Notes: generated from the letters alone by a model not told the origin. A DNA stretch of 64,000 bases from Schistocephalus solidus (GCA_017591395.1 WEDG01002570.1:1-64000); one strand, 5' to 3'; counted from the first letter of the stretch, positions 8,840 to 21,963 are shown. Numbers and translations: made by a program.

Positions 8840-10490
8840 ATTAATGATTGCAACCCGTAAAGAGTGCAGCCGTATCTCAGTCACCGGCTTAACTCGGGCT
8901 CAAATCTCCGGTCTTCTGGGCAGGCGGCTATGGCCGGGTGACAGTGCCACTAAGGCTATAGGGGTCACCGAAGTCTACATAGTTTTTTTAGCGTTATTTT
9001 CTTGTAAAAATTCAAATTATTTTGAAAAAAAAGCTTTTTAGAGGACCGAATGTAGGAAAATTGCGCCGCATAATCGTTATATTATTTGGGGAAACACTAT
9101 TTTTTAAAGGAAAATGCACTCATTAAAAACGGTGTCAAAACGAGCACAAAATCCATGAGATTCCGAGGCAGCTTGGAGTCCTAATGACAATCAGTACGGT
9201 CATTGAAAAGTAAAGGTTTCGAAGATTAGAATTGGGTATTACTGGTTCATTTGAATTTACGGTACCCCAGACGGTTTATGTGGGAATACATTATATGCAC
9301 TGAAATATTTATTTAACAACTGTTCCAGATCAAAACCACTTTGTCCCTTGAATTTCACCGTGCTCAGGTTTAAGCAACCTCCACACTTCTGCCCTACTTT
9401 TGAAAATTGGTCTTTCCCTTTTGACTAGTCTTCGATGTTCTTAACTTAAATTACAGCCACGCATATGCAACTCTGCATTAGAGATCTTGTGCGGATATTT
9501 GCTATTTCCATTACCTTCGTGTGGAAATGCAGACGAGGAGTTGGTAAATCTTGCGACACACTTATCCTTGCATGTCATGAGTTAAATCCATATTGGAGGA
9601 TCGACTGAGTCAAAAACTACATGGAATACCAGCTGGAGGTGGGGGGAGATGAAGGAGGAGGGTCATTGTCAACCTGGCGGATGCATGTAACACACCCGTC
9701 TTTGGTGAATTCCCTCCTTTGATCGAAGTCCTCCTTCCTGATCAGATGATTGGATCACCTCCTCAGTTAGTCCGTGCAAGAAGTGGCGCTCTACCCACGT
9801 AATACGTTACTGACCGAATACCCTGAAAGAGGCCTCAAATTTTCAGGTCCAACTATATCCTTCAGCTTTAAATATCTAAGGTACTCTGTCGATTCCTTGA
9901 ACTAGTCACCTTAAATAATTGCTAACACCGTATTACAAATAAGATAGGGAAACATTATATCATGTTTGCTCCCGTTGCCACCGGCTGTTGCATAAGAACG
10001 GCCCTCTTGGAACCGCTCGTTGCAAAGCACTCTATACAGGGATAACCGAAACTCGATTTGAAACCATTGAGCCACAGACCTTGATAAATTGTCGAATGCA
10101 GAAGAAGATACGGTCGTGATTGAACATGTGACCCCCCTTAGAAGACAGATTACAAGGCCCCCTGTAATAGGGGAATTTTAACAATAATGGTCTTAGGATG
10201 AGATAAACAAACCCGACATATGGACCATTCCAGGGAGCAAAAAGTAAAAAATTTCATTGACGCCAGTAACTTGCTTAATTGTATGCATAAAGCGGGAAAA
10301 CGAGAGGCACGCAACAGAAAATACGGAGACGAGGAGCTGTAAATTGGAGGAAATAATTAAAAATCAGGACATTGGTTGGATAATCCAGGTGAACCGCCCC
10401 AAGACCATTATAACTAACCCAAGTTAAAAGAGAGTATGAAGGATATACTACTCAATCCGACTTTCATGATGACCGCAATGGGAGGGCGTT
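8840..10490. other. Anonymous DNA with a possible SINE head remnant
   Basis: No gene or recognisable domain. Around 10050-10085 the minus strand reads GTCTGTGGCTCAATGGTTTC, which resembles the A-box end of the SINEs in this window, but the body does not follow; it is a fragment at best. Confidence 0.4.
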
Positions 10491-10494
10491 GGTA

Positions 10495-10592
10495 GCCTTA
10501 CTCTTAACCCTAAAAGTTTATATCTAATACTGAACTCCTAAACCTAACTCTAGCACTAACCTCTAATCCTATCCCTAAGCCTTACGCTAATG
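10495..10592. repeat. Degenerate telomere-like (CCCTAA-type) tract 1
   Basis: About 100 bp built of diverged CCTAAC/CTAACC-like hexamers (for example CTTAACCCTAAAAG, CTCCTAAACCTAACTC, CTAATCCTATCCCTAAGCC). All are C-rich on the plus strand, as in tracts 2 and 3. Confidence 0.6.
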
Positions 10593-12438
10593 CAAATGAT
10601 ACCACTTAAGGGAGGCGTATAGGGGAGGAAGCGAAAGGTAAAATGGGAATTTACTGAAGTCAGCCCAACTTACATTGTTAGGTATTTCCAAGAATTAAAA
10701 ACTAGGTGGGGCCAAATATCCCAGCATGACCGCAGCTATGCACGGTGTAACCTTTGCTCACGTGAAACTTCAAGTTAAACACCGGTTCGTATATAGCCCT
10801 TGAGTTCATGAAAATGCGAAATTGTCGTCCTCTGGTAGTTACTGTAGTGTATACCCTCAAGTACCTATTTAATGAGTTTTGCATAAAAATTCCAACTAGG
10901 ATGATTCAATAAAATTTACTGACCAACACAGTTTGTACATTCCCGGCTAGCCACTTGGCCATAGGAAGCAAGCAGTACGCGCTGGCGGAGTGAGTCCGCA
11001 CGGGAGAGTGCAGCTCGTGTTAGTTCGTATAGTCTTTCGACAAAGTATTGAACTGGTCCCAGGCAGCTGCCAAGTTACTCTTTTTGTTTCGGGTTGCATT
11101 ACTGGGAAGACGACACGGAATGGCCTGGGCGGTTTAAGGGATCGCTATCGCTCCCTCTATAGAAACCTTCGTTTTTTTGGAGAAACGGACAACAAGGGTT
11201 AGATCAGAGAATGCTGGGTGTGGAGTACCTCGTACACACAGGATCTCCTTATATAATTTTGCTCACTGGTCATTGATGTCTACCGAAATGTGGTTTCCGT
11301 GTACATAATAGTTTCTTGGAGTCACAGATGCCGACTGGTAGCTGGGGAGATTAAAGTAGAAGTGAGCACAAGGTTTATCGACACGTTTGGTGAGAAGCAT
11401 CAGTACATTGGAACGACAAACAAAACGCGAGTTCCTCCCATGACACCCGATATAACAACCGTTTTTTTTTTCAAGCGTTAATCGAGGTTCTGAATTCCTT
11501 GTGAAACCAGCATGCGTGGTTTTGGCAAGCCGAGTCATATGAGACCTCCTAGTGTTTGAGTGAGCTCGATGGTTGACAGGGATGAATAACAAGCATAACT
11601 TTCGGCGCGTTCTCGTGCATTTATGTATAAAATAGAAGCCATAAATAAAGACGTTAAAATGTACATTTATGCAGTCCAAACGTTGAAACTCCTCAAAAGT
11701 AATCTCAGTGAAAATAAACATAACTGCATTCGGACATTATTAAGGGATTGTTCTCTTTACCGGCCAATGAGACAAGTTAATAAATTACTCAGGTTTGACG
11801 TCTAAGGCGGAAGGAGCACCCTGGCCAATTCTTCCAACAGTTCCAACACCAGAAAAGCATGTTATAGCCAAGACCAATTAAATGTAGTTTTGCATTTGTC
11901 TTTCTTTCATAGAGCGTTTTTTCCGTAGGTATTAAAACCATTCACAAGCCTCAGTCCATAGTCGAACGCGGCCTAATCTAAGCAATATGCCACTTATGTC
12001 AGGGAATGAAATGAGTACTAAAGTTCTAGTAACCTACCCTAATGTGCAACGCAGCCCGAGCACTGGCTAAAATTAAGCCAATCAACTGCCAGCAGGAGCG
12101 TACCGATGACGATCCGACCGAGGCGATCGGACATGCAACTTCGCCGTTCTAATCCTCTAGCACTGTTGGTACCTGACAGCACGCTGTAGACTTACTTTTC
12201 GATCGCATCCTATTAGAGGTAAATGAATTCCAGGAACGATCTTCTTTGTAGTTCCGAAGCTTGACCTGAGATCGTCAGCCCCGTTATTATCGGCATTAGG
12301 CAATGTCCAGGGTGATAAAAGTTGTGCGAAAAAATCACCTCCGAAGTGAAGGGGAGAGTGGTGCAAATGAAATTCACAGTGGTAGATAGAACCAAATATA
12401 CATGTCTGCTTCATAGTCAGCTAACGTATTTAAATGAT
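10593..12438. other. Anonymous DNA containing the longest unassigned open frame
   Basis: The minus strand is open for 152 codons from 11721 to 11263. The product is basic and contains several Cys and His, but I recognise no domain. Opposite-strand frames are also open here. No codon-bias, splice or homology argument supports a real gene, so I leave it unassigned. The rest of the interval shows nothing. Confidence 0.3.
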
Positions 12439-12439
12439 A

Positions 12440-13060
12440 CTTTTTTGAGTAAAAGCCTTTGCAAGAACGTACTTTGCGATCCAACTCATGGAACAAAGGA
12501 TAGTTCGGCGTGCAATATGCGATCGTACTACATGCCAACGTAACCCCAACTCTATCCCTTGTGCTCGATGGGGTTAGAATTCGTCACCGGGTTCATAGGG
12601 TCACAAAAAATAATTCTTTGGTGGTAGGAGGACTGAAGTATCGGATCAAATGGCAACTATTCAAGCGGCGACGATTTGAATGCCACGGTAGATTCAAAAC
12701 ACATCCGTTTTACGTTGATACTGAAAGATTGCGCAGAACGGGCCTCATTCTAACTCTCGTCGAGGGTCCGACTAAAAGTGGGTCAGGTTAGGTAAGAATG
12801 GTATCGCGCGTATTGGTCGGGATGGAGTAAAGCCACCGGATCTTGCAATCCGCACACGTGTCGGGGCAACAAACTACTGTGTGACCCTACTAACCCTGTC
12901 AACGAATGTAAACTGTAGTGAAAACAATGGGTAGGATAAGGATTACGGTTTGGCGCTCTCCTTTTCTTCGTTTAGTCCCGTTCATAAAAATCCTATTACC
13001 ACCGGTTGGGTCAGATAATGCGTTCTTGCTAAAGCCTTTTTCAATGCCTAGAGGATTGTT
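12440..13060. repeat. Inverted repeat of an unidentified element
   Basis: The arms at about 12440-12590 (+) and 13060-12899 (-) correspond to each other. Both contain CGTTCTTGC followed by AAAGGCTTTT or AAAGCCTTTT when read in matching orientation. Their translations also align loosely (SKSLCKNVLCDPTHGT and EKGFSKNALSDPTGGN). About 310 bp lie between the arms. The element class is unknown. Confidence 0.45.
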
Positions 13061-13329
13061 TTTGGTCTCAAAAAATGCCTCAAAATCCCACGTTTGGACT
13101 TTCACAATAAATGACGACTTTTTGCCCGATGTCACGTATTTGGCCATACATATAAATAGCAGTATGTTTTCTTGCGTAGTACACGCTGAAACAATGCCCT
13201 TCGTTTTGTCGCAGTTTGTACCTTTGTCCTCAGTTTGTTAGCTTAGCAGGGCTACTGAATATTCCAATTCCTTCTCGAATGCATTGAAATGCGCAAACTC
13301 ACTCCTCGTGGTACGGGTGTAGCCCTTAT

Positions 13330-13820
13330 TGACCCTATTTATGTACAATCGAAATTATACATGCAAGTACATACAGACAACATAAAATACAGTTAAACAT
13401 TTTATATCAAATGTGTAGTGGTACGATACACGCAGATTGAAATCCTGAAGTGAAGCTAATGGTTGGCTGAAGGTACTCTTGCAGTGAGAATCGTTGGTTA
13501 TCAAAAATTAAGCAGGCTAACTGTCGTTTGAACATATCCACGGTATTCAACGTCATTATTTCGCTTGGAAGTGAGTTCCATGTTCGAGCCACTCGCTGAC
13601 TGAAAGAAAGGTTTCGTTGATCCAGGCGCATACATTCGCGTTTGACCTTATAGGGACAACCGCGCAGGTAAGTCATGTTAGTAAATTCAAAGAGCGAATA
13701 GGCATGTCCATGGATAATTTGGACTTTCAATAGCAGGTCATATTTCATTTGTCTCTAGGAAAAAGGAAACATGTTACGTTTGATAAGTCTTTCTGGATAT
13801 GACAGGGTCCTAAGACCTGT
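13330..13820 (-). pseudogene. 3' end of a CR1/Jockey-like LINE
   Basis: On the minus strand, 13748-13407 encodes the C-terminal region found after the reverse transcriptase in these LINEs. A stretch YLRGCPYKVKRECMRLDQRN is followed by FSQRVARTWNSLPSEIM and VDMFKRQLA, matching the family pattern R-G-x-P-y-K...FSxRvvxxWNsLP...SvxxFKrxLd. Upstream to about 13820, SYPERLIKRNMFPFS is the preceding conserved helix, followed by an in-frame stop. There is no RT domain: the copy is 5' truncated, as is usual for LINEs. Confidence 0.8.
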
Positions 13821-15514
13821 GGAGATAACAGGATTTCCGGGACACTGTTACACGCGCATGAACGAAGTTAACAGCACTACGTAATCACACATTACCTACT
13901 GTCATCAAATCGTCCATAGTGAATTCGTGTTAGCGAACTGCCATTCAGCTGTGAATCTTTCAGGCATGAAACGGCTGCAAGACCACTTTAGCCCTCTTTT
14001 CTAAACGCATCCATTGCTTTTATTGTCGGCCACTAATGTCAACTCCTTCCCTACAGACTAATTTCTTGGTTGAGCAGTAATAGGGTCTTCATGCCTATCT
14101 GATTCAGGATAGGCATTAAATCTCGTCAGCGCTTACTTCCAGCTGCCTGTGCACCCTAGCTAAGTTAAGCTTTACTTTATGTCCCCTTTAACCTGGCTGC
14201 TGTCCAAGGGAGCGATCTGTTGCAGTGAATAGCCCTTCACGTTGCTCCCTAAAGGGCAACAGTTTAGAGGCTGGCGACAAAGTAGCTAGCAACGAGAGCA
14301 CTGGTAAGAAATCTTGAAGCTCTCCCAGAAATTGAGACATAGAACTGGAATTGGCCTTCTATTGGGGCAAGTACGCTTGATTTTGCTGACTATTTTCAAT
14401 TCAAGCTATTTAAAGCTAGACAACCGTCACTGTCAATGACCGCTTATTCAGTCGTCTAACTCACTGGTATGGGGTCCTTTGAAGAAGACTGTCTGGCGCG
14501 CGATTTTCTTGAATTACTTATCCTTTCTCGCCTTCGGTTACGTGCAGAGAAACTGCGTCGGTTCAGTTGACCTTACAGTGGAAGTAAACGGATCAAGAAT
14601 TGTGCCCCATGAGTATGCGTACTACTGAAGGGATAAGAAAGTAGGCAGCTTTAGTTCATGTTTCAAAGGTTTCCAAAGCACGTGGTACCGGACAGAAGGC
14701 GTAGCAGGATGTGGCAGGTTAGACTGGGCTCCAGCTCTCCGGCGCCTGCTTGGCTGGTCGCAGCAGAACCACGCGTAACCCTCCCGAAAGAGCCTTGGGC
14801 CCGAAGACTGTCATCGCTTCTGTCCTAACTGGTTTTGTGTATTTGCGCGCCTGCGTGGGTGAGCTCACTGGCGTCGACCTTACAGACGCGGCACAGTACA
14901 CACACTCAACCACACAGGTTGTAATCCGTACAAGTTGCTGGCCCCACTGCCGCGTTGGATACACACATGTGTGAGGTCGAGTCGCCTAACTGCGGGCCTT
15001 GCTCCTGGTCACACTACGACTCTAAAGAGAAGCTACGCGATTTGACATGATGTTGGCAATCACCTTAGTTACCGCAGAGGGAGGACGGGGTGCGCGAAAG
15101 AAGACGCAGACAGCATTATCCATTGGTTAGGACAGTTTTTGACAAAACAAAACGCTTGGCTCAACAGCAGGCGTCCTGCAGTTGTGATCTGCGTAGTCTC
15201 GGGCAACATGTGTTTTGAGACGCTGCTGCTGGTAAGTGATTTAGTGAACATTTACTTTCATACAAATGCTTCCTGGGTGCAACTAACGGCACTGAATTTT
15301 CACATATAGCAGCATTTTATCGATGTAACTACGAGTGGGAAATTGACTATGAGAGGTTCGAGTGCGGCTTACCAGAATTGAACCAGTGCACATGGTCAGC
15401 TAGGCCATTTATTTAAACGTACAGCAGATTCCCTATTCCATAAAGTCAATTGAAAAATTGGAAATGTGTTTATTATTTAAACAGAGTGGTTACATAAAGT
15501 GGGACTGTGCAAAC
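13821..15514. other. Anonymous DNA with a GC-rich island
   Basis: No recognisable gene. At about 14700-15010 the sequence becomes GC-rich and both strands are open for 74-81 codons (14750-14974 + and 14964-14719 -). I recognise no motif in either translation; it could be a decayed repeat or a CpG-rich regulatory segment. Confidence 0.35.
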
Positions 15515-16266
15515 TAAGCTCAAGATACTTCAATCGCGTTAAAATACTGGCTTTTGAACGAGCCTCTTTCCGACCGCCTGCAAAAATCAGACTCCGTACA
15601 AAATGGCTACTTAAGTAGTATGCATTTTCCTTAGTTATTTTCAATACTCTTTTAAATTAAAATATAATTTGTAGAAATAAGGCGCACAATAGTCTTTCAT
15701 GTACTCCTTTGGTCTACAATTACGCCTTCGCCAAATGCCATACTGGAAGAAAGGGCATATTTCTTCAGTTTTAAAAACAATTTCTAAATTTCTGAATAAT
15801 TTCGAACCCTACCAACTGTTACGCTTGGATTAAAGTTCTCCAAACCCCATGCTGTACACAGTCTGTCTTAGAAAAATCCCACATTTACCTGCACTATGAG
15901 GATGAAGTCACATAGTTATCATAAATTTTTTAGTAAATTTGAATCATGTTGTATAATTTGTAGACAACATTGGTTAATTGACTGATACGATGAAGTATAA
16001 ATGGAAATTTCACGGTTTTTAAGGTCTGATAATTAGGAAGGTCTTTTAAAACCGAACGATACAATATCTTGAAGTAAAGATTTTGAAAAAAATAATTGGC
16101 TATCAAAGGAGTGCCAGAAAGCTTATTTTAGTGCGCGTTTTCTATAAAACATATTTGAAATTATAAAGGCGCTGACAACCAATAAGAAAAATGCAGGCTA
16201 CTTATGTAGCCATTTTTTACAGAGTGTGCTCTGTGCAGTCAGTCGGACGTGACATAAATATGTTGG
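15515..16266. mobile_element. Foldback element with long terminal inverted repeats, copy 1
   Basis: The left arm, about 15555-15715 (GAACGAGCCTCTTTCCGACC, AAAATGGCTACTTAAGTAG, TGCATTTTCC, then TAAGGCGCAC and ACTCCTTTGG), matches the reverse complement of 16105-16242 (AAAAATGGCTACATAAGTAG, TGCATTTTTC, GCGCAC, ACTCCTTTGA). The arms are roughly 140 bp at perhaps 70% identity. The outer left end CTCAAGATACTTCAATC resembles the CCCAAGATATTTCAGTC end of the copy at 41981. No transposase is visible, so it is non-autonomous. The 114-codon frame starting at 16191 overlaps the right arm and is probably accidental. Confidence 0.55.
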
Positions 16267-18944
16267 GCTTATGCTGCATGATTGTCAATTACAAACCTAC
16301 TTTGGTACACTTTTTTAATGGAAAACATATTTCGAAATATCGGTTTGACATTTCAGGACATTATACATTTGCTGAATTAGAAAAACTAGGACTGTGGAGA
16401 GTCAGAGTGCGTTTTCTGTTGATTAGCGATCCACGAATATGTACCGTTTGGTCAAACTATGAACACTCGCAGGTGTGCTCACTATTCTGCAAATGGATGC
16501 GTACTGCCTTCTTCTTGATTGGCAAAGCAGTTTGATGTATCTAGCAGCCAATGGCTGCAAGCTTTGTGAATTTCCTACTTTCCGCAGTAGGCCTAACGCA
16601 GGGTTTTATTTGCGAAAATTAAGGAAAGCGTTAAATTCCTATTTTTCATTACGAACGTATGTTAGCATGCCTAGAAAAAATTTATAAGGAAATCGAGGAT
16701 AAACGAAGGTGATAGTGAAAGGAAAGTAAGATTTTAAGGGCATTCGACTTCGTCAGAGGGTATTGAGATTCAAGCAGGTCTGCAATATGATTTCGGTTGT
16801 GCCAAGTAAGTGCATTGATGACCCACGCAGGTTCTTATTTCACATTTTAAGAAGAGCAGGTGTTTGTCAACCAGCTCGGTAACCCAGTAAAGTTGTACCC
16901 ATTGATGGCTTCTGACGGAAACAGCCAGTGCTCTATGGGAAAATATATTTTTATAAGGAATATCCACTTTCGCCAGCATGTAGAATACTCTTGCCTGATA
17001 TTGCAGCCAGCGAAAAAGACATTTTGAATGTTTGAGTCTGCCGTGTAGCTAGCTTATTAAAACAAATACTTCAGAAATGGCTATCCTACTCGTCACGCCT
17101 TTATCAGTAATACTTCGTTAATACTATTTGATAATTGATATGCACTCGTCTGCTAGGACTAACAGTAAGAGCTTCAGATAAAAAAAAATAGATGAGTATT
17201 CCATTCTGTAATCAAAAGAAAGTTGACCAATCACACTTACTTTGTGGCCTTAAGCGGGGCCATCTGTGATTGACGTAGTCCAGTACTGCTAAAAGCATGT
17301 GCTTTTTGTCAATTTCTAAACAACTGAGATCTGTACTTTGATAATATGTATGTTTCCTTCTAAAAAAACATGAAAAAACACCTTGTCACCGTCTTACTCT
17401 TGCGGAACAAAAGAAAACTGAGTGATGCTTCTGTTGCATAAGACTGATATTTTGTAGAGTCCCAAGCTTAACCTTTTTTTTCCCTTACCATAAAACTATC
17501 CCTATTTTCCCTGGAATTCAGCAGAGTACAGCGATGGCGCATCCTTATTTCATGTCCTATTTAGGAGGGGAAGGGGGGGGGCAGAACGTTTACCACATTT
17601 CACTGTCCAGCTGAATGCTTGCTACATTTGGAGCAGAAAAACAAAGTATTTACGTTTAATATAACCGACATGAAATTTAGGTGGTATGATATCATGTAGA
17701 AAGAGTAGCACCATCCTTTTTTGGAGGATATTTTTCTCATTCATGAGACAGAAGCATATAAATGATGCTTTAATACCCCTGTCTAGCCTCCTTGCATGTC
17801 CACTGGGACGTAAACAACGAACCTGGTAGGATTTGCCCTACTACAGTATCGATTTTCGTGCAATTCCTGCCTAATGCTGACCAACTCGCACTGATAATAT
17901 ATGCTCTGAATTATGTTTGCTTGTCAGCACGAAAAGGACACCAAAGTTTAAGATTTTTCTCACTTATTTAACTGTCATCACATGGTGTACAATCATGACT
18001 AAAAAGGTGTTAGAGATTGCAAAAAGGTCATCATTTATGCGGGACAGCGTTTATGCGCGACCTCATTCGTCACGCTCTGCTGACTTCCGAGGCGATGCTG
18101 CAGTTCAAGTTGTCTGCTGAGACGTGTTTACATGAGGGCCTTCAAGTCCCGGAAGCATTACCACCTTCCTACGGTTGACGCACTTGCACGCATTTGCATT
18201 TTAACTAGGCATACCCGGTGAACTGATTGATACTCTTCAGACTTTGATTTTGTACTATAGCTACGGAGGTGTTTTGCATGTCACGATTAAATCTATTTGC
18301 AGATTCAGTCCAGAAACGCATAAGGATGTTATAATGGATAAATTATGAATATAGCCTTGAAAAGGAAGTCTTCTGTGATCGCTGTTTGATTGAAAGACTA
18401 AGAAATATTTTGGATTATTTCCTTTTTTACAGAACACATTTAATGAATAGGTGTACACCAGGGTCAGACTTGTTCATTACAAACAATGGCGTTAACCAGT
18501 ATCGGAATTTGGTGTACTGATGTGTCAGCTGGACTTGGAAGATAACAACATGGAGTATTTCAAAAGGAATAGGTTCACATTAAGGCTAAAAATTAAAGAG
18601 GTTAATTTTGAGAGAATTGAAGAACCGGTGGGTGCTCTTAAATTAAAGCCTGCTGATGTACTAAGAGTTATGACACGCACAGTATTCAGAACCATCTACA
18701 ACATAATTTGTGGTCTTAAACCCTCACTATTACCAAAAATAGAAATATGTCTGAGAGTTCTCAGTTGCAAAGCAAAAACAACTGCACATCACTAATCCCA
18801 ACAATTTGCATGGAAGGTAATATGAGATTTGTACAACAGCGGTTAGTTATAACCGGCAGTGAACTATAGGCCTATTAGATGCTTAAACCGAAGAGAGTGG
18901 TCTTATCTCGTATAGAAGCCTAATATTTGGAAGTTTGGGAAGTC
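16267..18944. other. Anonymous AT-rich DNA
   Basis: Open frames of 65-91 codons occur on both strands, none with recognisable domains. The plus-strand frame at 18520-18795 has a lysine-rich, ORF-like composition but no match I can name. A run of G around 17570-17580 is the only simple sequence of note. Confidence 0.4.
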
Positions 18945-19065
18945 CGTAAGCCCGGGATTGGCACATAACCGTCTGGTGATAGCAAACCAGACAGAAGTTG
19001 CCATTCTCCCCTCATGGTGCTTTCGGTTGTACTTTACCAGTGTCTAATTCTCGTCACCATACAGT
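18945..19065 (+). repeat. Degenerate SINE body, copy G
   Basis: The sequence GGGATTGGCACATAACCGTC, then CTGGTGATAGC...CCAGACAGAAG, GCCATTC and TTTCGGTTGTAC aligns along its length to the body of the SINE copies at 1325 and 25068. The tRNA head is not recognisable. The hammerhead-like core is destroyed (CTGGTGATA). Confidence 0.5.
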
Positions 19066-20429
19066 CGCCTACGACATCTCTAGACCGAGGCAACACTAAA
19101 CACCAGTAGTCCGCCGTGTACTTAAGATAGACGAATTGATGTCACGCACATGCAACTATACCCCTTTGAAAAGTCTCGTTTTTCAGTGCATGTGTGCATG
19201 TTTGTTGGAATATTTACGTAGTCAGTCCTTCCTCTCACACCTGGAGAAGGCTGTAAAGAGCTTTTCTCAGGGAATTATTTCTCCAAAATTGCCCTAATGT
19301 AAATTTTAGAGTGCAATTGTGGCAAAAGATTTTTTGTTAACTGTAGTTTCTCAAACAAATGTGTTGTTGTCATGTTCCCCACACAACTGTTCTCAAAACT
19401 TGCGAATTAATGTGCTATATTCAGTAAAAAGCTTTGGGTATACTTAAGCGCACGTTTTCGTTAGTAACCAAGAATACCGATTTTGCTAAAACTAATAAAT
19501 CTCACACCATCGAGAGCAATTTCCGGAGAATTCTGCTTTCAGCTGGACGTGCGTACGGAGTAAAAACGTCGATTAGCCCGGGCTTATATGACCGGTGGTT
19601 TTGCATACGTACTGAGAAAATGCTGATAAGGTAGAGTCTATTTAAACTGTTTTTTTAGCATAAAGTTTTCCGTTTACTGATTGTGTTCTAAGGACTTCGA
19701 TCTGCCTAGGGACTCAAAATTACTTATATTAGAAGGCGAGTCGCCCTCTGATCAACGAATGTTTCTCTGGCACCTTAACGTGGTTGATTTTCCTTCGTAT
19801 GTTGCAGTTTTCAAAGATAAAACCACAAAAACACCTCTTTGTTTTATACTGAATGCAATGTTTCCATTTCACCTGTCAGATTATGCATTAAGCCTACTCG
19901 AAAGATTTGTCTGAGTATTGCAAGACGCAGTAACCCTCCTATCTACCGCCACAGCAAGAGAATTCGGCTGTAACCTAGATCTAGGGAGATAAATGAGCTG
20001 TTTTCTAATGACACTTGCGAGTGCAACTATTCGACCGGCCTTCAAAATAACCAGCAGTCATCGGAAATGGGTTAGATTGTAAGTAGAACGAGGAAAACAC
20101 TGACCATTTATCCGATCCCGCCTACAAGCACTTAAATACTTCCAAGTACGTTGGTTGTGTTATTAAAAGTCTGGTCATAAGAGGGTGCTTTGACACCGAA
20201 AGAAGGCAGGCATCTCGGGAGCCTGGAGTGAGCAGGTGAAATGGATTTTTTTGCTAGATTACAAAGGCTTAAGTGTGACTTTTAGTACTTTTCACTACAA
20301 TTAACCTTTTAAACCAATATAATCAACTGCATAAATAAAGATAAGCAGACATCACAGGGGGAAACCGTGTAGAGGAAGCATTGAGTATGAAAGGTTGGCT
20401 TGATGGTCACTTGTTTAAACAATAATCTT
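19066..20429. other. Anonymous DNA
   Basis: No recognisable coding or RNA feature. Frames at 19434-19634 and 19681-19914 on the plus strand are 66 and 77 codons without identifiable domains. Confidence 0.4.
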
Positions 20430-20935
20430 TTGCTGCGGCTCCATGTGCATTTACTCATTTACTTGCTCCTGTGGAGCAGGTTATATTGGTCGCACGAGTC
20501 AGCGCTTATCCAAAAGAATTAAAGAACACATCCCAGCATGGCTGAGCAAAGGGGAAGTCAAGAGCATAAAAGCGCCATCCTTGCACATCTTGTTAACACT
20601 GGGCATAGTGTGGATCCCAGCGAAGCTTTCCGTGTAATTTATTAGGTCCCACCAAACTACCCCAAGCCACTGGGTCAACGTCTACTAGCAGCAGCAGAAG
20701 CGACTGCCATTAGGTTGAGGAAGCTGGTCTGTTGTGCACAAAAGAACCTCGTACAAGCTCCATGCTTAGCTTGGCCAATGGCCGCTTAACTACATGCATC
20801 CCTCGCGCCATCTCTGACCTCCCCTTCTCCTAGAACGGCTCTACCAAACACTTACTGCCACCTATCACATTGTCTCTTTTCACCCTCCCCCCTATGCACA
20901 TTCCTCAGATAACCCACACATATGGACGAACATTA
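20430..20935 (+). pseudogene. Penelope-like element 3' end with GIY-YIG domain, copy 2
   Basis: The plus strand encodes CSCGAGYIGRTSQRLSKRIK (20461-20520), the GYIGRT core, catalytic Arg and following helix of a GIY-YIG nuclease. The frame then shifts. In the other frame the downstream signature ILAHLVNTGHSVDPSEAFRV (about 20577-20635) and GQRLLAAAEATAIRLRKL (about 20672-20725) follow. The family differs from the PLE at 100-965 but is the same as the one on the minus strand at 43.9-44.4 kb: the C-terminal segments align. The first part of the element is missing, and frameshifts and a stop make it inactive. Confidence 0.75.
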
Positions 20936-21599
20936 TCGATTTCATGTTTTAAATTTCTACTGCGTTCCAACGTTTTCCCTACTACTGTACTGGCCTGAAG
21001 AGAAGTTATCGAAAGCAGCGCGTATGCTCGCCAAGTCGTCTTTTGAATCATTAAATGGGAATTTTTGCAACTTTGTGGTTAATTTAAAATTTTCCTGTTT
21101 TCCGTATTCAGCAGGAAAACTCAATATACCTAAAAACAAACTGTTTTAATTTCAGCATGCAATAATTATCTCCACAATCATGAAACCTTATTGATTTGCA
21201 TGGGCACTTTGACCAAAAAATAATTTTCTTGTACGTGCATGTTCTTAGGTAATAATATCAAGATTGCGGCACCGACCGAAAAGTTCAGGCTATAAACGGA
21301 GTTTCCTAACGGCCATCAGAGACCAGATCCCCTACGTACGGCGAGCACCTGGACCAACATTTGTACTGGAGACCTGAGACAGGAAATTTTCTACCCACCC
21401 GCACCCAACATGAGGTCTTTTAAAGTTTTTACGTCCTCTGAAATCCAGCTCCTCGGTGAGAATTTGTACACAAAATTTCGATGACTAATAAAGACGTAAC
21501 TTTTGACTAACACACATTCCTTTAATTGCTAAGGTTGAACTCTAGTTGATATGCAAGGTGGTCCATGGGGAGCGCATATGTGTATCGGGGAGGGAAATA
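20936..21599. other. Anonymous DNA after the PLE end
   Basis: Immediately after the PLE is CATATGGACGAACATTATCG, which corresponds to CAAGACGAACATTATTG at the same place beyond the PLE at 43.9 kb, so it marks the true 3' end of that family. The rest shows nothing recognisable. Confidence 0.45.
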
Positions 21600-21870
21600 T
21601 CAGTGACTTCAACATGACAGCTCGAACGTCGTATCCAACAAGGTCCACGGTATGCTCCACAGCATAGTGACACAGGGACGGTGACTTGCGTGTGAAGTAG
21701 ACTAAAGTAAGGGTAAACTTGTGCCGCATCAACCTCCCCAACCTGGGCCAGGACTCATAACTAAGGCAGGAAGATGAGTGGTTAGAGGGCGCATGTGGCT
21801 GGCGCGGACGAAGTCGCCTCTAGGCGCGCCGTCACCATGCATCTACCGTCATAGGCCGACCTTACTCCAG
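21600..21870 (+). repeat. Repeat A, copy 4 (partial)
   Basis: Starts GACAGCTCGAACGTCGTATC, continues GGTATGCTCCACAGCATAG, CAGGGACGGTGACTTGCGTG and GTGGCTGGCGCGG, in the order of the longer copies. The middle, where others carry CAAGACAGAGTCAAGAAG, is deleted or diverged. Confidence 0.55.
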
Positions 21871-21963
21871 CTCCAAACCAGGAAGACTGGGACTAAAAAT
21901 CAGGCTCTGCAGCCAGCGAAAAGTAGAAGAATCAATCTTCCGGTGATCCGCGGGATGGCGTCC

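Noticed and set aside
11263..11721. 152-codon minus-strand frame as a host gene
   Set aside because: No recognisable domain, overlapping open frames on the other strand, and no splice or promoter evidence.
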